A stretch of 64,000 nucleotides of DNA from Pseudomonadota bacterium. GTDB taxonomy: Bacteria > Pseudomonadota > Gammaproteobacteria > Steroidobacterales > Steroidobacteraceae. The position numbers and the translations under genes are program-made. The stretch lies in contig JAFEFN010000014.1 in the NCBI GenBank assembly GCA_018240525.1, positions 544,487 through 608,486 on the forward strand, written 5' to 3'. The notes beneath the pieces are model-generated. The model made no database searches. It saw only the letters and a program-made list of their open reading frames with translations, and had not been told where the DNA came from. Below, piece after piece: positions 51,024-60,217 of the stretch. Within the stretch, counting starts at the first letter, position 1, and each line of letters starts with the position of its first letter.

Positions 51024-52478
51024 ATGGCCGAAGCCGACATCGCCCGCGCACTGCGCCAGTGCCTGCCCGAGGACGGCGTCCTGTGGCAGGCCGAGGACTG
51101 CCGTCCCTACGAGTGCGATGCCCTGACCGTGTTCCGCGAGTTGCCGGCGGTGGTGGCGCTGCCGCGCACCGAGGAGCAGGTGCAGGCGGTGCTCAGCCGC
51201 TGCCACGCACTCGGCGTGCCGATCGTGGCGCGCGGCTCGGGAACCGGACTCTCCGGCGGTGCCACGCCGCACCCGGAAGGGGTGCTGCTCTCGCTCGCGC
51301 GCATGAACCGCATCCTCGCCATCGATCCGCTCGCCTGCACCGCCCGGCTGCAGCCGGGCGTGCGCAACCTGGCCGTCTCGGAAGCGGCCGCCGTGCACGG
51401 CCTCTACTACGCCCCCGACCCCTCCTCCCAGGTGGCCTGCTCGATCGGCGGCAACGTCGGGGAGAACTCCGGCGGCGTGCATTGCCTGAAGTACGGCCTG
51501 ACGGTGCACAACGTGCTGGGCATCCGCGGCTATTCGATCGCCGGCGAGCGCCTGGAGTTCGGCAGCGCCGCACCGGATGCGCCCGGACTGGACCTGCTCG
51601 CGCTGGCGATCGGCTCGGAGGGCCTGCTCATGGTGGTCACGGAAGTGACCGTGCGGCTCATCCCGCGCCCGCCGTGCACGCAGCTGGTCATGGCCTCCTT
51701 CGCCGACGTGCACCGCGCGGCCGATGCGGTGGCCGCCGTGATCGGCGCCGGCATCATCCCGGCGGGCCTGGAGATGATGGACCGCAAGGCCGCCGCCGCC
51801 GTCGAACCGTTCGTGCATGCCGGCTACGACCTCGCGGCGGCCGCGATCCTCCTGGTCGAAGCCGACGGCACCGCGGAGGAAGTGGCCGACCAGGTCGGGG
51901 AGATCGAGCGGGTGCTGCGCGGCGCAGGGGCGAGCGTGCTGCGCGTGTCCTCCTCCGATGCCGAGCGGCAGCTGTGGTGGTCGGGGCGCAAGAACGCCTT
52001 CCCGGCCGCCGGGCGGCTCTCCCCGGACTACTACTGCATGGACGGCACCATTCCGCGCCGCCACGTCGGGCGGGTGCTGGAGGCCATCGAGGGGATGGAG
52101 CTGCGCTACGGCCTGCGCTGCATGAACGTGTTCCACGCCGGGGACGGCAACCTGCACCCGGTCATCCTCTTCGACGCCAACGAACCGGGCTCCTGGGAGC
52201 GCGCCGAGCGCTTCGGGGCGCAGATCCTGGAGCTGTGCGTGCAGCTGGGCGGCACCATCACCGGCGAGCACGGGGTCGGGGTCGAGAAGATCAACTCCAT
52301 GTGCGTGCAGTTCTCGCCCGAGGAGCGCGCGGCGTTCTTCTCCGTCAAGGAGGCCTTCGATCCGCGCGGCCTGCTCAATCCCGGCAAGCTCATCCCAACG
52401 CTGGCGCGCTGCGCGGAATACGGCCGCATGCACGTGCACGCCGGGGCGCTGGCGCACCCGGACCTGCCGCGGTTCTAG
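51024..52478 (+). CDS. glcD: Glycolate oxidase subunit GlcD (FAD-linked oxidase)
   Basis: 484 residues with the PCMH FAD-binding domain (VVALPRTEEQVQAVLSRCHALGVPIVARGSGTGLSGGATPHPEGV ... CSIGGNVGENSGGVHCLKYG) and the FAD-oxidase C-terminus (NVFHAGDGNLHPVILFD, GGTITGEHGVGVEKI, DPRGLLNPGKLIP). GlcD oxidises glycolate (or D-lactate) with FAD. glcE follows four bases later, but glcF does not. Confidence 0.93.
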   Translation: MAEADIARALRQCLPEDGVLWQAEDCRPYECDALTVFRELPAVVALPRTEEQVQAVLSRCHALGVPIVARGSGTGLSGGATPHPEGVLLSLARMNRILAIDPLACTARLQPGVRNLAVSEAAAVHGLYYAPDPSSQVACSIGGNVGENSGGVHCLKYGLTVHNVLGIRGYSIAGERLEFGSAAPDAPGLDLLALAIGSEGLLMVVTEVTVRLIPRPPCTQLVMASFADVHRAADAVAAVIGAGIIPAGLEMMDRKAAAAVEPFVHAGYDLAAAAILLVEADGTAEEVADQVGEIERVLRGAGASVLRVSSSDAERQLWWSGRKNAFPAAGRLSPDYYCMDGTIPRRHVGRVLEAIEGMELRYGLRCMNVFHAGDGNLHPVILFDANEPGSWERAERFGAQILELCVQLGGTITGEHGVGVEKINSMCVQFSPEERAAFFSVKEAFDPRGLLNPGKLIPTLARCAEYGRMHVHAGALAHPDLPRF

Positions 52479-52482
52479 CCCC

Positions 52483-53547
52483 ATGAGCCCGCCGGAGCCT
52501 GCCCTGGCGGACCTGCGCGAGCGCGTACGCGCCGCGGCGGCGGGCAGGACCGCGCTGCGCCTGCGCGGCGCGGGCACCAAGGACTTCTACGGCGAGACCC
52601 TCGCCGGGGAGGTGCTGGAGCTCGGCGCGCACCGCGGCATCGTCGCCTACGACCCGCCGGAGCTGGTCGTCACCGCCCGCTGCGGCACGCGCCTGTCGGA
52701 ACTGGATGCTGCGCTAGCGGCAGCCGGCCAGTTCCTGCCCTTCGAGCCCCCGGCCTTCGCCGGGGACCCGACCCTGGGTGGCATCGTCGCGAGCGGCCTG
52801 TCCGGCCCGCGGCGCATGTATGCCGGCGCTGCGCGCGACTTCGTGCTCGGCGCGCGCCTGCTCACCGCCGGCGGGGACGTGCTGCGCTTCGGGGGCGAGG
52901 TGATGAAGAACGTCGCGGGCTTCGACGTCGCGCGCCTGCTGTGCGGCTCGCTCGGCATCCTCGGCATCATCACCGAGGTATCGCTCAAGGTGCTGCCCGT
53001 GCCGCGCCAGGAGGAAACCGTGCGCCTCGAGCTCGGGTACGGCGAGGCCTGCGCGCGCTTTGCGGGCTGGGCCGCGCGACCCCTGCCGGTGTCCGCGGCC
53101 GCCTGGCACGCGGACAGCGCCTGGGTGCGCCTCTCGGGCGCCGCGCCTGCGGTGCAGGCGGCCCGCGCGCAGATCGGCGGCGAGCGCATCGCCCCGGCCG
53201 AGGCGCGCCAGTGGTGGGCGCAGGTGCGCGACCAGGCGCTGGCGGTGTTCGATGCACCGGAGATCTGGCGCCTGTCCCTGCCCGGCAACGTCGGCCCGCT
53301 GCCGCAGCTGCCGGTGCCGCAGCTCATCGACGGGGGCGGCGCGCTGCGCTGGTATGCCGCGGACGGCCCGGACTTTTCCGCCGTCGCCACCGCGGTCGGC
53401 GGGACCGCGCTGCACTGGCGCAGCCGCCGGGGCCGGCCGCGCTTCCATCCCCTGTCCCCGAGCGTGCTGGCGCTGCACCGGCGCCTGAAGGAGCGCTTCG
53501 ACCCGGCCGGCATCTTCAACCCGGGGCGCCTGATCGCCGGCCTTTGA
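52483..53547 (+). CDS. glcE: Glycolate oxidase subunit GlcE
   Basis: 354 residues with a shortened FAD-binding domain (LRLRGAGTKDFYGE ... FEPPAFAGDPTLGGIVASGLSGPRRMYAGAARDFVLGARLLTAGGDVLRFGGEVMKNVAGFDVARL) and the C-terminal motif LHRRLKERFDPAGIFNPGRL. GlcE pairs with GlcD in the membrane-associated oxidase. The gene starts four bases after glcD. The iron-sulfur subunit GlcF, which normally comes next, is absent; an M13 peptidase gene follows 41 bases later. Confidence 0.9.
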   Translation: MSPPEPALADLRERVRAAAAGRTALRLRGAGTKDFYGETLAGEVLELGAHRGIVAYDPPELVVTARCGTRLSELDAALAAAGQFLPFEPPAFAGDPTLGGIVASGLSGPRRMYAGAARDFVLGARLLTAGGDVLRFGGEVMKNVAGFDVARLLCGSLGILGIITEVSLKVLPVPRQEETVRLELGYGEACARFAGWAARPLPVSAAAWHADSAWVRLSGAAPAVQAARAQIGGERIAPAEARQWWAQVRDQALAVFDAPEIWRLSLPGNVGPLPQLPVPQLIDGGGALRWYAADGPDFSAVATAVGGTALHWRSRRGRPRFHPLSPSVLALHRRLKERFDPAGIFNPGRLIAGL

Positions 53548-53588
53548 CGGCCGTGGTGCCGCGGCCGGTTTCCGGCGACACTGGCCGG

Positions 53589-55628
53589 ATGAGAATCAGC
53601 CGCGCGGCGGTCGCCGCCGCCGCACTGGCCACCGGCGTGCTCGCCGCGGGCCGCCCGGTCTTCGGCCCCTGGGGCGTCACCCTGTCCTACATGGACACGA
53701 GCGTCCCGCCCGGCACGGACTTCTTCCGCTACGCCAACGGGGCGTGGCTCAAGGGCGCCGCCATCCCGCCGGACCGCCGCCTGGCCGGCGTGAACCTGGA
53801 ACTGGACCAGGGCAACGAGTCGAAGCTGCGCACGGTCGTCGAGCGGCTGCGGGCCAAGCCCGAGTCGGCCCTGAGCGCCGAGGAGCGCAAGCTGCGCGAC
53901 TTCTACGCCGCCTTCGTGGACACCCGGGCGATCGAGGCGGCCGGGCTCGCCCCGGTGCGGGCGGACCTGGACCGCATCGCCGCCCTGCAGGATGCCACCG
54001 ACGTGGCCGCCTTCATGGGCAACGCCACCAGTGGCACGTACGGGCCGTTCTCCGTCTACATCAGCATCGACCAGGGCAACCCGGCCGCCTACACCGTGCG
54101 CCTCATGCAGTCCGGACTCGGGTTGCCCGACCGCGACTACTACCTGCGCACCGACAAGGACCTCGCGGCCACGCGCGCGGAATACCGCCGCTACCTGGCC
54201 GCGATGCTGGCGGTGGCCGGGATCCGGGACGCGCAGCGTGCCGAGGCGGTGCTGGGGCTGGAAACCCGCCTCGCGCAGGCGCACTGGTCGGCCGCCGAGC
54301 GGCGCGATGCGGAGAAGACCTACAACCCGATGTCGCTGTCGCAGCTGGTGCAGCTCGCGCCGCGCTTCCCGTGGGCCGCCTTCCTCGGCGCCCGGGGGAT
54401 CCCGCTGCGCTCCCCGGCCGGGGAGCGCCAGGTGGACGTCGGCGAGAAGTCCGCCTTCCCCAGGCTCGCCGAGGTGTTCGCGGACACCCCGGTGCCGGTG
54501 TGGCGCGACTACCTGACGGTGCGCTACCTGCACCGGCACGCGCACTACCTGCCGCGCGAGATCGACGAGCGGGACTTCGCCTTCTACGGCACCGTGCTCT
54601 CCGGCCAGAAGCAGCAGCTGCCGCGCGAGGTGCGCGCCATCCGCATGCTGGACGAGGAGATGGGCGAGGCGCTCGGCAAGCTCTACTGCGCCGCCTACTT
54701 CCCCCCCGAGGCCAAGGCGCGCAGCCAGGCGCTGGTCGCCAACATGATCCGGGCCTACGAGATCGACATCCAGGCGCTGCCCTGGATGAGCCCGGCAACC
54801 AAGCAGCAGGCGCTGGAGAAGGTGCGTTCCTTCCAGCTGAAGATCGGTTACCCCGACACCTGGCGCGACTACTCGGCCCTCCTCATCCGCCCCGGCGAGC
54901 TCATCACCGACATCCACAACGCGGAAGCGTTCGAGTGGCACCGCCAGGTCGCGCGGCTCGACGCCCCGGTCGACCGCGGCGAGTGGTTCATGACAGCGCC
55001 GACCAACAACGCCTACTACGATCCGAACCTGAACGAGATCGCCTTCCCCGCCGGGGTGCTGCAGCCGCCCTACTTCGACCCCGGCGCGGACGATGCCGCC
55101 AACTACGGCGCCATCGGCGCGACCATCGGCCACGAGATGAGCCACGCCTTCGATGACCAGGGCAGCAAGTACGATGCCGCCGGGCGCCTGCACAACTGGT
55201 GGACGCCCGAAGACCGCCGCAACTTCGACGCGCGCACCGCGCGCCTCGCGCAGCAGTACGACCGCTACCAGGCGCTGCCGGGGCTGCACCTCAACGGCCG
55301 GCTCACCCTCGGGGAGAACATCGCGGACCTCGCAGGCCTGGTGATCGCCGGCAAGGCCTATCACCTGGCCCTCGGCGACCGGCCGGCGCCGCTGATCGGC
55401 GGCCTGACCGGCGAGCAGCGCTTCTACATCGCCTACGGCCAGAGCTGGCGCGAGATCTGGAGCGACGGGCTGACGCGGCGCATCGCCCTGTCCGACGAGC
55501 ACAGCCCGGCCGAATTCCGCGTCAACGGCGTGGTGCGCAACGACGCCGGCTGGTACGCGGCCTTCCCGCAGGTGAAGCCGGGCGCTGCGCTCTACCTTGC
55601 GCCCGAGGAGCGGGTGCTGCTGTGGTGA
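53589..55628 (+). CDS. M13-family metallopeptidase (neprilysin-like)
   Basis: 679 residues with a signal/anchor sequence (2-22). The Zn site is HEMSH at 515-519, the third ligand Glu576 lies in ENIADLAG, and the substrate-binding NAYYDP, the structural GTDFFRYANGAWL near the N-terminus and the final aromatic tail (EERVLLW) are all family features. M13 enzymes cut peptides outside the cytoplasm. The start ATG 53589 gives the expected signal. It seems independent of glcDE, and nothing in the neighbourhood indicates its substrate. Confidence 0.94.
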   Translation: MRISRAAVAAAALATGVLAAGRPVFGPWGVTLSYMDTSVPPGTDFFRYANGAWLKGAAIPPDRRLAGVNLELDQGNESKLRTVVERLRAKPESALSAEERKLRDFYAAFVDTRAIEAAGLAPVRADLDRIAALQDATDVAAFMGNATSGTYGPFSVYISIDQGNPAAYTVRLMQSGLGLPDRDYYLRTDKDLAATRAEYRRYLAAMLAVAGIRDAQRAEAVLGLETRLAQAHWSAAERRDAEKTYNPMSLSQLVQLAPRFPWAAFLGARGIPLRSPAGERQVDVGEKSAFPRLAEVFADTPVPVWRDYLTVRYLHRHAHYLPREIDERDFAFYGTVLSGQKQQLPREVRAIRMLDEEMGEALGKLYCAAYFPPEAKARSQALVANMIRAYEIDIQALPWMSPATKQQALEKVRSFQLKIGYPDTWRDYSALLIRPGELITDIHNAEAFEWHRQVARLDAPVDRGEWFMTAPTNNAYYDPNLNEIAFPAGVLQPPYFDPGADDAANYGAIGATIGHEMSHAFDDQGSKYDAAGRLHNWWTPEDRRNFDARTARLAQQYDRYQALPGLHLNGRLTLGENIADLAGLVIAGKAYHLALGDRPAPLIGGLTGEQRFYIAYGQSWREIWSDGLTRRIALSDEHSPAEFRVNGVVRNDAGWYAAFPQVKPGAALYLAPEERVLLW

Positions 55629-55634
55629 GCGGCG

Positions 55635-56477
55635 CTAGAGGTTGACCGAGCCGCGCCCGAGCTCGAGCACCTCGCCGCTGACGAAGATCCGCCGCTCGGC
55701 ATCGACCCGCAGGCGCAGGGACGAGGGCCGGCCGATGTGCTCGCCCTGGGTGATCTCGAACTCGCACGGCAGCGTGCGCCCCGTGGCCAGGCACCAGCCG
55801 CCGAGGTTCGCGGTGGCAGAGCCGGTGGCCGGGTCCTCGAGCACCGCGTTGCCCACCGGAAAGAAGAAGCGCGCCAGCAGGCCGGTGCCCGCAGGGGCGA
55901 ACACGTACACCTGGGCGTGCCCCTGCGCGCTCTGCATGTGGGCGAGCAGGTCGCCGCGCACGCGGATGCGCCGCACGGCCGCCTCGCTGGTGAGCGGCAC
56001 GATCAGCTGCTCGGTCCCGACGCTCACCCACAACGGGCGCTCGCCGATGTCCTCGCTCTCCAGTCCCAGCATGGCGGCCAGCGCCAGTCGCGGCTCCTGC
56101 AGCTCGCGCCACGTCGGCTCCTGGGCCTGCAGCGTCCAGCGCTCGCCCGCGGCGCTCACCGGGATGATCCCGGCCGGCAGCTCGAGCGTCAGGCGGTCGC
56201 CGCCGAGGCCGAGCGCGCGGCACACGTGTGCCGTGCCGAGCGTCGGATGCCCGGCGAAGGGCATCTCGTAGGCGGGGGTGAAGATGCGCACCCGGGCGCT
56301 GGCGCGCTCGGAGGGCAGGATGAAGGTCGTCTCCGACAGATTGAACTGCAGGGCCAGGGCCTGCATCCTTGCCTCATCGAGGCCCTGGGCGCGCTCCACC
56401 ACGCACAGCGGGTTGCCCGTGAAGGTGCCACGCGCCTGGGTGAAGACGTTCAGGATGCGGTAGTCGTACCTGGGCAT
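55635..56477 (-). CDS. PhzF-family isomerase/epimerase
   Basis: 280 residues. The signatures of the diaminopimelate-epimerase-like PhzF fold are complete: NVFTQARGTFTGNPLCVV, the catalytic Glu49 in LSETTF, EMPFAGHPTLGTAHV and EDPATGSATANLGGWCL. Members isomerise small metabolites by proton shuttling; the substrate is not predictable. It is convergent with the M13 peptidase gene and divergent from alaX. Confidence 0.93.
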   Translation of the reverse strand: MPRYDYRILNVFTQARGTFTGNPLCVVERAQGLDEARMQALALQFNLSETTFILPSERASARVRIFTPAYEMPFAGHPTLGTAHVCRALGLGGDRLTLELPAGIIPVSAAGERWTLQAQEPTWRELQEPRLALAAMLGLESEDIGERPLWVSVGTEQLIVPLTSEAAVRRIRVRGDLLAHMQSAQGHAQVYVFAPAGTGLLARFFFPVGNAVLEDPATGSATANLGGWCLATGRTLPCEFEITQGEHIGRPSSLRLRVDAERRIFVSGEVLELGRGSVNL

Positions 56478-56509
56478 GGGAAGAACCTGACGGACCGGAA
56501 GGCCACAGC

Positions 56510-57229
56510 ATGACGACGGAACTGCTCTTCCGCAACGACGCCTACCTCACGTGCGCCAGCGCCACCGTGATCGCGGTGGGCGAGCGCGGCATCGAGCTCG
56601 ACCGCACCGTGTTCTACCCGCTCGGCGGCGGCCAGGCGGGCGACACCGGCACCATGGTGCGCGCGGACGGGCAGCGCGTGCCGATCACCGACACGCGCAA
56701 GGGCGAGACCGCCGAGCGCGTGCTGCACGTGCCGGCGCCGGGCAGCCCGGCGCTCGCCCCCGGCGATGCGGTACAGATCGAGATCGACTGGGCGCGGCGC
56801 CACCGCCTGATGCGCCTGCACACCGCCCTGCACCTGATGTCCTGCGTGGTCACCGCTCCGGTGACCGGCGGGAACATCGTCCCGGACAAGGCGCGCCTGG
56901 ACTTCGACATCGAGCTGAGCGCCCTCGATGCCGCGCACATCGCCCGCGAGACCAATGCGCTGATCGGCTCGGCCGTGGCCACCGAGAGCGTGTGGATCAC
57001 CGATGCGGAGCTGGACGCGCAGCCGGAGCTGGTGAAGACCATGAGCGTGCAGCCGCCGCGCGGCGCCGGCCGGGTGCGCCTGCTGAAGATCCCGGGCATC
57101 GACCTGCAGCCCTGTGGCGGCACGCACGTGGCCAACATCGCCGAGATCGGCGGCATCCGGGTGCTGCGCATCCGCAGCGAGGGCAAGCACAACAAGCGCG
57201 TCGAGATCGCGCTTATTGATAGCGACTGA
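56510..57229 (+). CDS. alaX: Alanyl-tRNA editing protein AlaX
   Basis: 239 residues equal to the editing domain of alanyl-tRNA synthetase. The Zn ligands are visible as HxxxH (His104, His108 in RLHTALHLM) and C-x3-H (Cys202, His206 in CGGTH); FYPLGGGQAGDTG is the conserved N-terminal block. It removes Ser or Gly wrongly attached to tRNA-Ala in the cytoplasm. Its 3' end overlaps the convergent O-methyltransferase gene by 17 bases. Confidence 0.93.
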   Translation: MTTELLFRNDAYLTCASATVIAVGERGIELDRTVFYPLGGGQAGDTGTMVRADGQRVPITDTRKGETAERVLHVPAPGSPALAPGDAVQIEIDWARRHRLMRLHTALHLMSCVVTAPVTGGNIVPDKARLDFDIELSALDAAHIARETNALIGSAVATESVWITDAELDAQPELVKTMSVQPPRGAGRVRLLKIPGIDLQPCGGTHVANIAEIGGIRVLRIRSEGKHNKRVEIALIDSD

Positions 57230-57845
57230 TCTCCAGGCCGTTGCCGATCGGCAGGAGCACGGAGCTCATCCCGCGGGCGTGCTGCACGCGTTCCCGGTAG
57301 GCCTGCGCGTGGGCGGCGGCGCTTTCCGGGTAGGTCATGTTGTCCGCGATCACCAGTGCCCCGGGGGCAAGCTTCGGGTGCAGCAGCTCCCACACCGGCA
57401 CGTACAGGTCCTTCCACAGATCGATGAGCACCAGGTCGAAGGGACCGGGCAGTGCCTGCAGGGAGCCGAGCGCATCGCCGACGCGGAACTCGACGTAGTC
57501 CGCAAGACCTGCGCGGCGCAGCTGGGCGGTCGCGTACTCGGTCTTGGCACGCTGCAGCTCCAGCGAGATCACCTTCCCGCCGACCGCGCGCGCCCCTTCC
57601 GCCAGCCACAGCGTCGAGTAGCCGTAGGAGCTGCCGACCTCCAGGATGCGCCGCGCCTGCCGCTCGTGCACCAGCAGGTTCAGCAGCTGGCCCGCGGCAG
57701 CTCCCACCGGAAGCAGCATCTCGTCGATGCGCTGGCGCACCTGCGCCTCCGGCAGGCTCGCGATGAGCGCGTCCTCGCGCTCGGCGCGCGCCTCGTACTC
57801 CGCGAGGACCGCGAGGAAGGCCGCATCGTACGTCGGGGCTGCCAT
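57213..57845 (-). CDS. Class-I SAM O-methyltransferase (catechol/caffeoyl-CoA type)
   Basis: 210 residues. SAM-binding ARRILEVGSSYGYSTLWLAEGA, acidic VISLELQ, and FDLVLIDLWKDLYVPVWELLHPKLAPGALVIADNM match the cation-dependent O-methyltransferase family 3. It would methylate a hydroxyl on a small, perhaps aromatic, acceptor. ATG 57845 has a GGAGGG site. It lies 17 bases downstream of mauD on the same strand, so it is likely in the mauED operon. Confidence 0.9.
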   Translation of the reverse strand: MAAPTYDAAFLAVLAEYEARAEREDALIASLPEAQVRQRIDEMLLPVGAAAGQLLNLLVHERQARRILEVGSSYGYSTLWLAEGARAVGGKVISLELQRAKTEYATAQLRRAGLADYVEFRVGDALGSLQALPGPFDLVLIDLWKDLYVPVWELLHPKLAPGALVIADNMTYPESAAAHAQAYRERVQHARGMSSVLLPIGNGLEISRYQ

Positions 57846-57862
57846 GAAACCGTCCCTCCCGA

Positions 57863-58456
57863 CTAGGCGGCGCCGGAGAAGTATTCCTGCAGCGAGGCGA
57901 CACCCAGGCGCTTGGCCTCGAACAGGCTCTCCAGGTGTTCGCGGGAATTGACCAGGCCACGGGCGCGCAGGACGCCGTTCTCGTCCAGCAGCGCCGCAAA
58001 CGGCAGGCGGCTCACCTGGTAGGCCAGCCCGAGCGCCCGCGAGACCACGTAGGGGATGGCCTCCAGGCCCTGCGCGCGCACGAAGGCCTGCTGCTCGGCG
58101 AGGTCCCCGTCGCTGGCCAAGACCAGGTCCAGCCAGTCCCGCTCTCCCCGGCCGGTGGATTTCACCGCCGGAAGCAGCGTCTTGCACACCGGGCAGGAGG
58201 GCGAGACGAACAGCAGCAGCGTGCTGCGCCCGTCGGGGTGCCTGGCACCGAGCTGCAAGGCGCGCCCGGCCAGGTCCACCACCTCGAGCGAGGGTGCCGG
58301 CTCGCCGACGGTCAGGCCGCGGTTGAGCATCAGCGCGCCCGCGGGCGTGATGCGCTCGTGCAGCACGCCCAGCTGCCGCACCACGGCGAGCAGCACCGCG
58401 GCCAGCACGAGCACCAGCACCCACAGGACGATGTTGGAGAGGACCAGCGGGCTCAT
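57863..58456 (-). CDS. mauD: MauD-like thiol-disulfide protein
   Basis: 197 residues: membrane helix (about 5-27), LHERITPAGALMLNRGLTVGEPAP, then a thioredoxin fold with active site CPVC (Cys88, Cys91). MauD is a periplasmic disulfide-handling protein needed for assembly of methylamine dehydrogenase, whose small subunit has many disulfides. The start overlaps mauE by four bases. No mauA or mauB is in the window, so the client protein is unknown. Confidence 0.9.
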   Translation of the reverse strand: MSPLVLSNIVLWVLVLVLAAVLLAVVRQLGVLHERITPAGALMLNRGLTVGEPAPSLEVVDLAGRALQLGARHPDGRSTLLLFVSPSCPVCKTLLPAVKSTGRGERDWLDLVLASDGDLAEQQAFVRAQGLEAIPYVVSRALGLAYQVSRLPFAALLDENGVLRARGLVNSREHLESLFEAKRLGVASLQEYFSGAA

Positions 58457-58989
58457 CGTCCCACCAGGCGCGTGCCCTGGGGCACGACGCGCGACAGCAG
58501 CCGCTCGAGGCTCGCGTAGAGCAGCGCCCCCACCGCGCAGCCGCCGCCGACGGTGAGGATGTCCGCGGCGGCCAGCGGGCGGGCCTGCCACGGCTGGGCG
58601 AGCAGGGCCAGGCCCGCGGCGAGCACGAGGTTGCGCACCGCCATCCAGGCGGCGATCGGCCGTCGCTCGTCGGGGCCGCCGCAGCCGCAGTCCAGCGTCG
58701 TTCGGCCGCGCCGCAGGTTCACCCCGATCGCCCACGCGTAGCTCAGCAGCAGCAGGATGCCGAGGCCGCAGGCGATGCCACGGGTGGCGGGAAACAGCAG
58801 GCCCAGCGCCACCAGCGCTTCCAGCGCCGGGATGACGAGGGCCGCGCCGGCCAGGCGTTCCGGCAGCAGCTGGTAGGCCGCCACGGCCTGTGCAAAATGC
58901 GCCGGGGCGCGGATCTTGTGCAGCGCCGCGCCGGCGAAGAGCAACACGAACAGCAGGGTGGCCAGCAGGCCGATGGCAGGATCGAGCAT
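58453..58989 (-). CDS. mauE: MauE-like membrane protein
   Basis: 178 residues with four hydrophobic helices, the MauE/DoxX-like pattern (LLFAGAALHKIRAPAHFAQAVAAYQLLP at the N-terminus, and a loop with DCGCGG). MauE probably feeds electrons across the membrane to MauD, as DsbD does for DsbC. ATG 58989 is preferred over the upstream GTG/ATG starts. It is 52 bases downstream of the steroid operon's last gene on the same strand. Confidence 0.88.
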   Translation of the reverse strand: MLDPAIGLLATLLFVLLFAGAALHKIRAPAHFAQAVAAYQLLPERLAGAALVIPALEALVALGLLFPATRGIACGLGILLLLSYAWAIGVNLRRGRTTLDCGCGGPDERRPIAAWMAVRNLVLAAGLALLAQPWQARPLAAADILTVGGGCAVGALLYASLERLLSRVVPQGTRLVGR

Positions 58990-59041
58990 GGCCTCATCAT
59001 AAACCAAAGGCCCCTGCCCGGGCGCTGGCGCGGCGGGGCGA

Positions 59042-60217
59042 TCAGGTCGCAGCGGAGAGGATCGCGCCGCTGGTCGGCACTCCGGTGCCGGCCGTGACCA
59101 GCACGTTCTCCACGTCCGCCACCTGGTTCACCGAGGTGCCGCGGACCTGCCGCACCGCCTCGGCGACCCCGTTCAGGCCATGGATGTAGGCCTCGCCCAG
59201 CTGGCCGCCGTGGGTGTTCACCGGCAGTGCCCCGCCGATCTCGATGTTGCCGTCCTTCACGAAGTCCTTGCCCTCGCCGCGGCCACAGAACCCGAACGCC
59301 TCCAGCTGCGGCAGCACGAAGGGCGAGAAGTGGTCGTAGAGCACCGCGCTCTGGATGTCCCCCGCGCCCAGCCCGCCCATCGCGTACAGCTGCCGTGCGA
59401 CCAGGCCGATCTCCGGCAGCGCCGAGATGTCGGCGCGGTAGAAGCTCGTCATGTTCATCTGGTCATCGGTCGCCCCCTGGGCCGCGGCACGGATGAGCGC
59501 GGGCCGGTGGCGCAGCTGACGGGCCCGCTCGGCGCGGGTGACGACGATGGCGACCGCACCGTCGCTCTCCTGGCAGCAGTCCAGCAGGCGCAGCGGCTCG
59601 ACGATCCAGCGCGAGGCCTGGTGCTGCGCGAGCGTGATCGGCTTGCCGTAGAACCAGGCGTGCGGGTTGTTGGCGGCGTGGCGGCGGCAGGCCACCGAGA
59701 CGCGCCCGAAGTCCTCGCTGGTGGCACCGAAGTCGTGCATGTAGCGCCGCGCCGCCATCGCCACCCAGGAGGCCGGCGTCACCAGGCCGAAGGGCACGGT
59801 CCATCCCCAGTTGGCGCTCTCGGCATTCGGCAGCGGCGGGGCGATGAACCCCTGGCCGAAGCGGTACTGCGAGCGCTCGTTCATCGCCCGGTAGCACACC
59901 ACCACCTCGGCCACCCCGGCGTGCACCGCCAGGGCCGCCTGCAGCAGCGGCGCGCAGGCCGCGCCGCCCCCGTAGTCGATGCGGCTGAAGAACTTCAGGT
60001 CCCGGCCGCCGATGTTGCGGAACACCTCGATCTCCGGATTCTTGTCCATCGCGTAGGTGCACAGTCCGTCGACCTCGTGCAGGGCCAGGCCCGCATCGGC
60101 CACGGCCGCGGCGATGGCCTCCACCGCCAGCTTCAGCTCGCTGCGGCCGGAGTCCTTGGAGAACTCCGTGGCACCGATGCCCACGACCGCCGCCTGGTCA
60201 CGCAGCGGATGCCTCAC
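59042..60217 (-). CDS. SCP2-type thiolase/aldolase (Ltp2-like)
   Basis: 391 residues of the lipid-transfer thiolase family: AAVVGIGATEFSKDSGRSELKLAVEAIAAAVADAGL at the start, candidate Cys in DYGGGAACAPLLQAAL, and VNTHGGQLGEAYIHGLNGVAEAVRQ near the end. In the mycobacterial igr operon the Ltp2 protein is the aldolase that releases the last side-chain fragment from the steroid C-17 with ChsH2. GTG 60217 overlaps the preceding MaoC stop (GTGA). Fifth gene of the operon. Confidence 0.9.
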   Translation of the reverse strand: MRHPLRDQAAVVGIGATEFSKDSGRSELKLAVEAIAAAVADAGLALHEVDGLCTYAMDKNPEIEVFRNIGGRDLKFFSRIDYGGGAACAPLLQAALAVHAGVAEVVVCYRAMNERSQYRFGQGFIAPPLPNAESANWGWTVPFGLVTPASWVAMAARRYMHDFGATSEDFGRVSVACRRHAANNPHAWFYGKPITLAQHQASRWIVEPLRLLDCCQESDGAVAIVVTRAERARQLRHRPALIRAAAQGATDDQMNMTSFYRADISALPEIGLVARQLYAMGGLGAGDIQSAVLYDHFSPFVLPQLEAFGFCGRGEGKDFVKDGNIEIGGALPVNTHGGQLGEAYIHGLNGVAEAVRQVRGTSVNQVADVENVLVTAGTGVPTSGAILSAAT

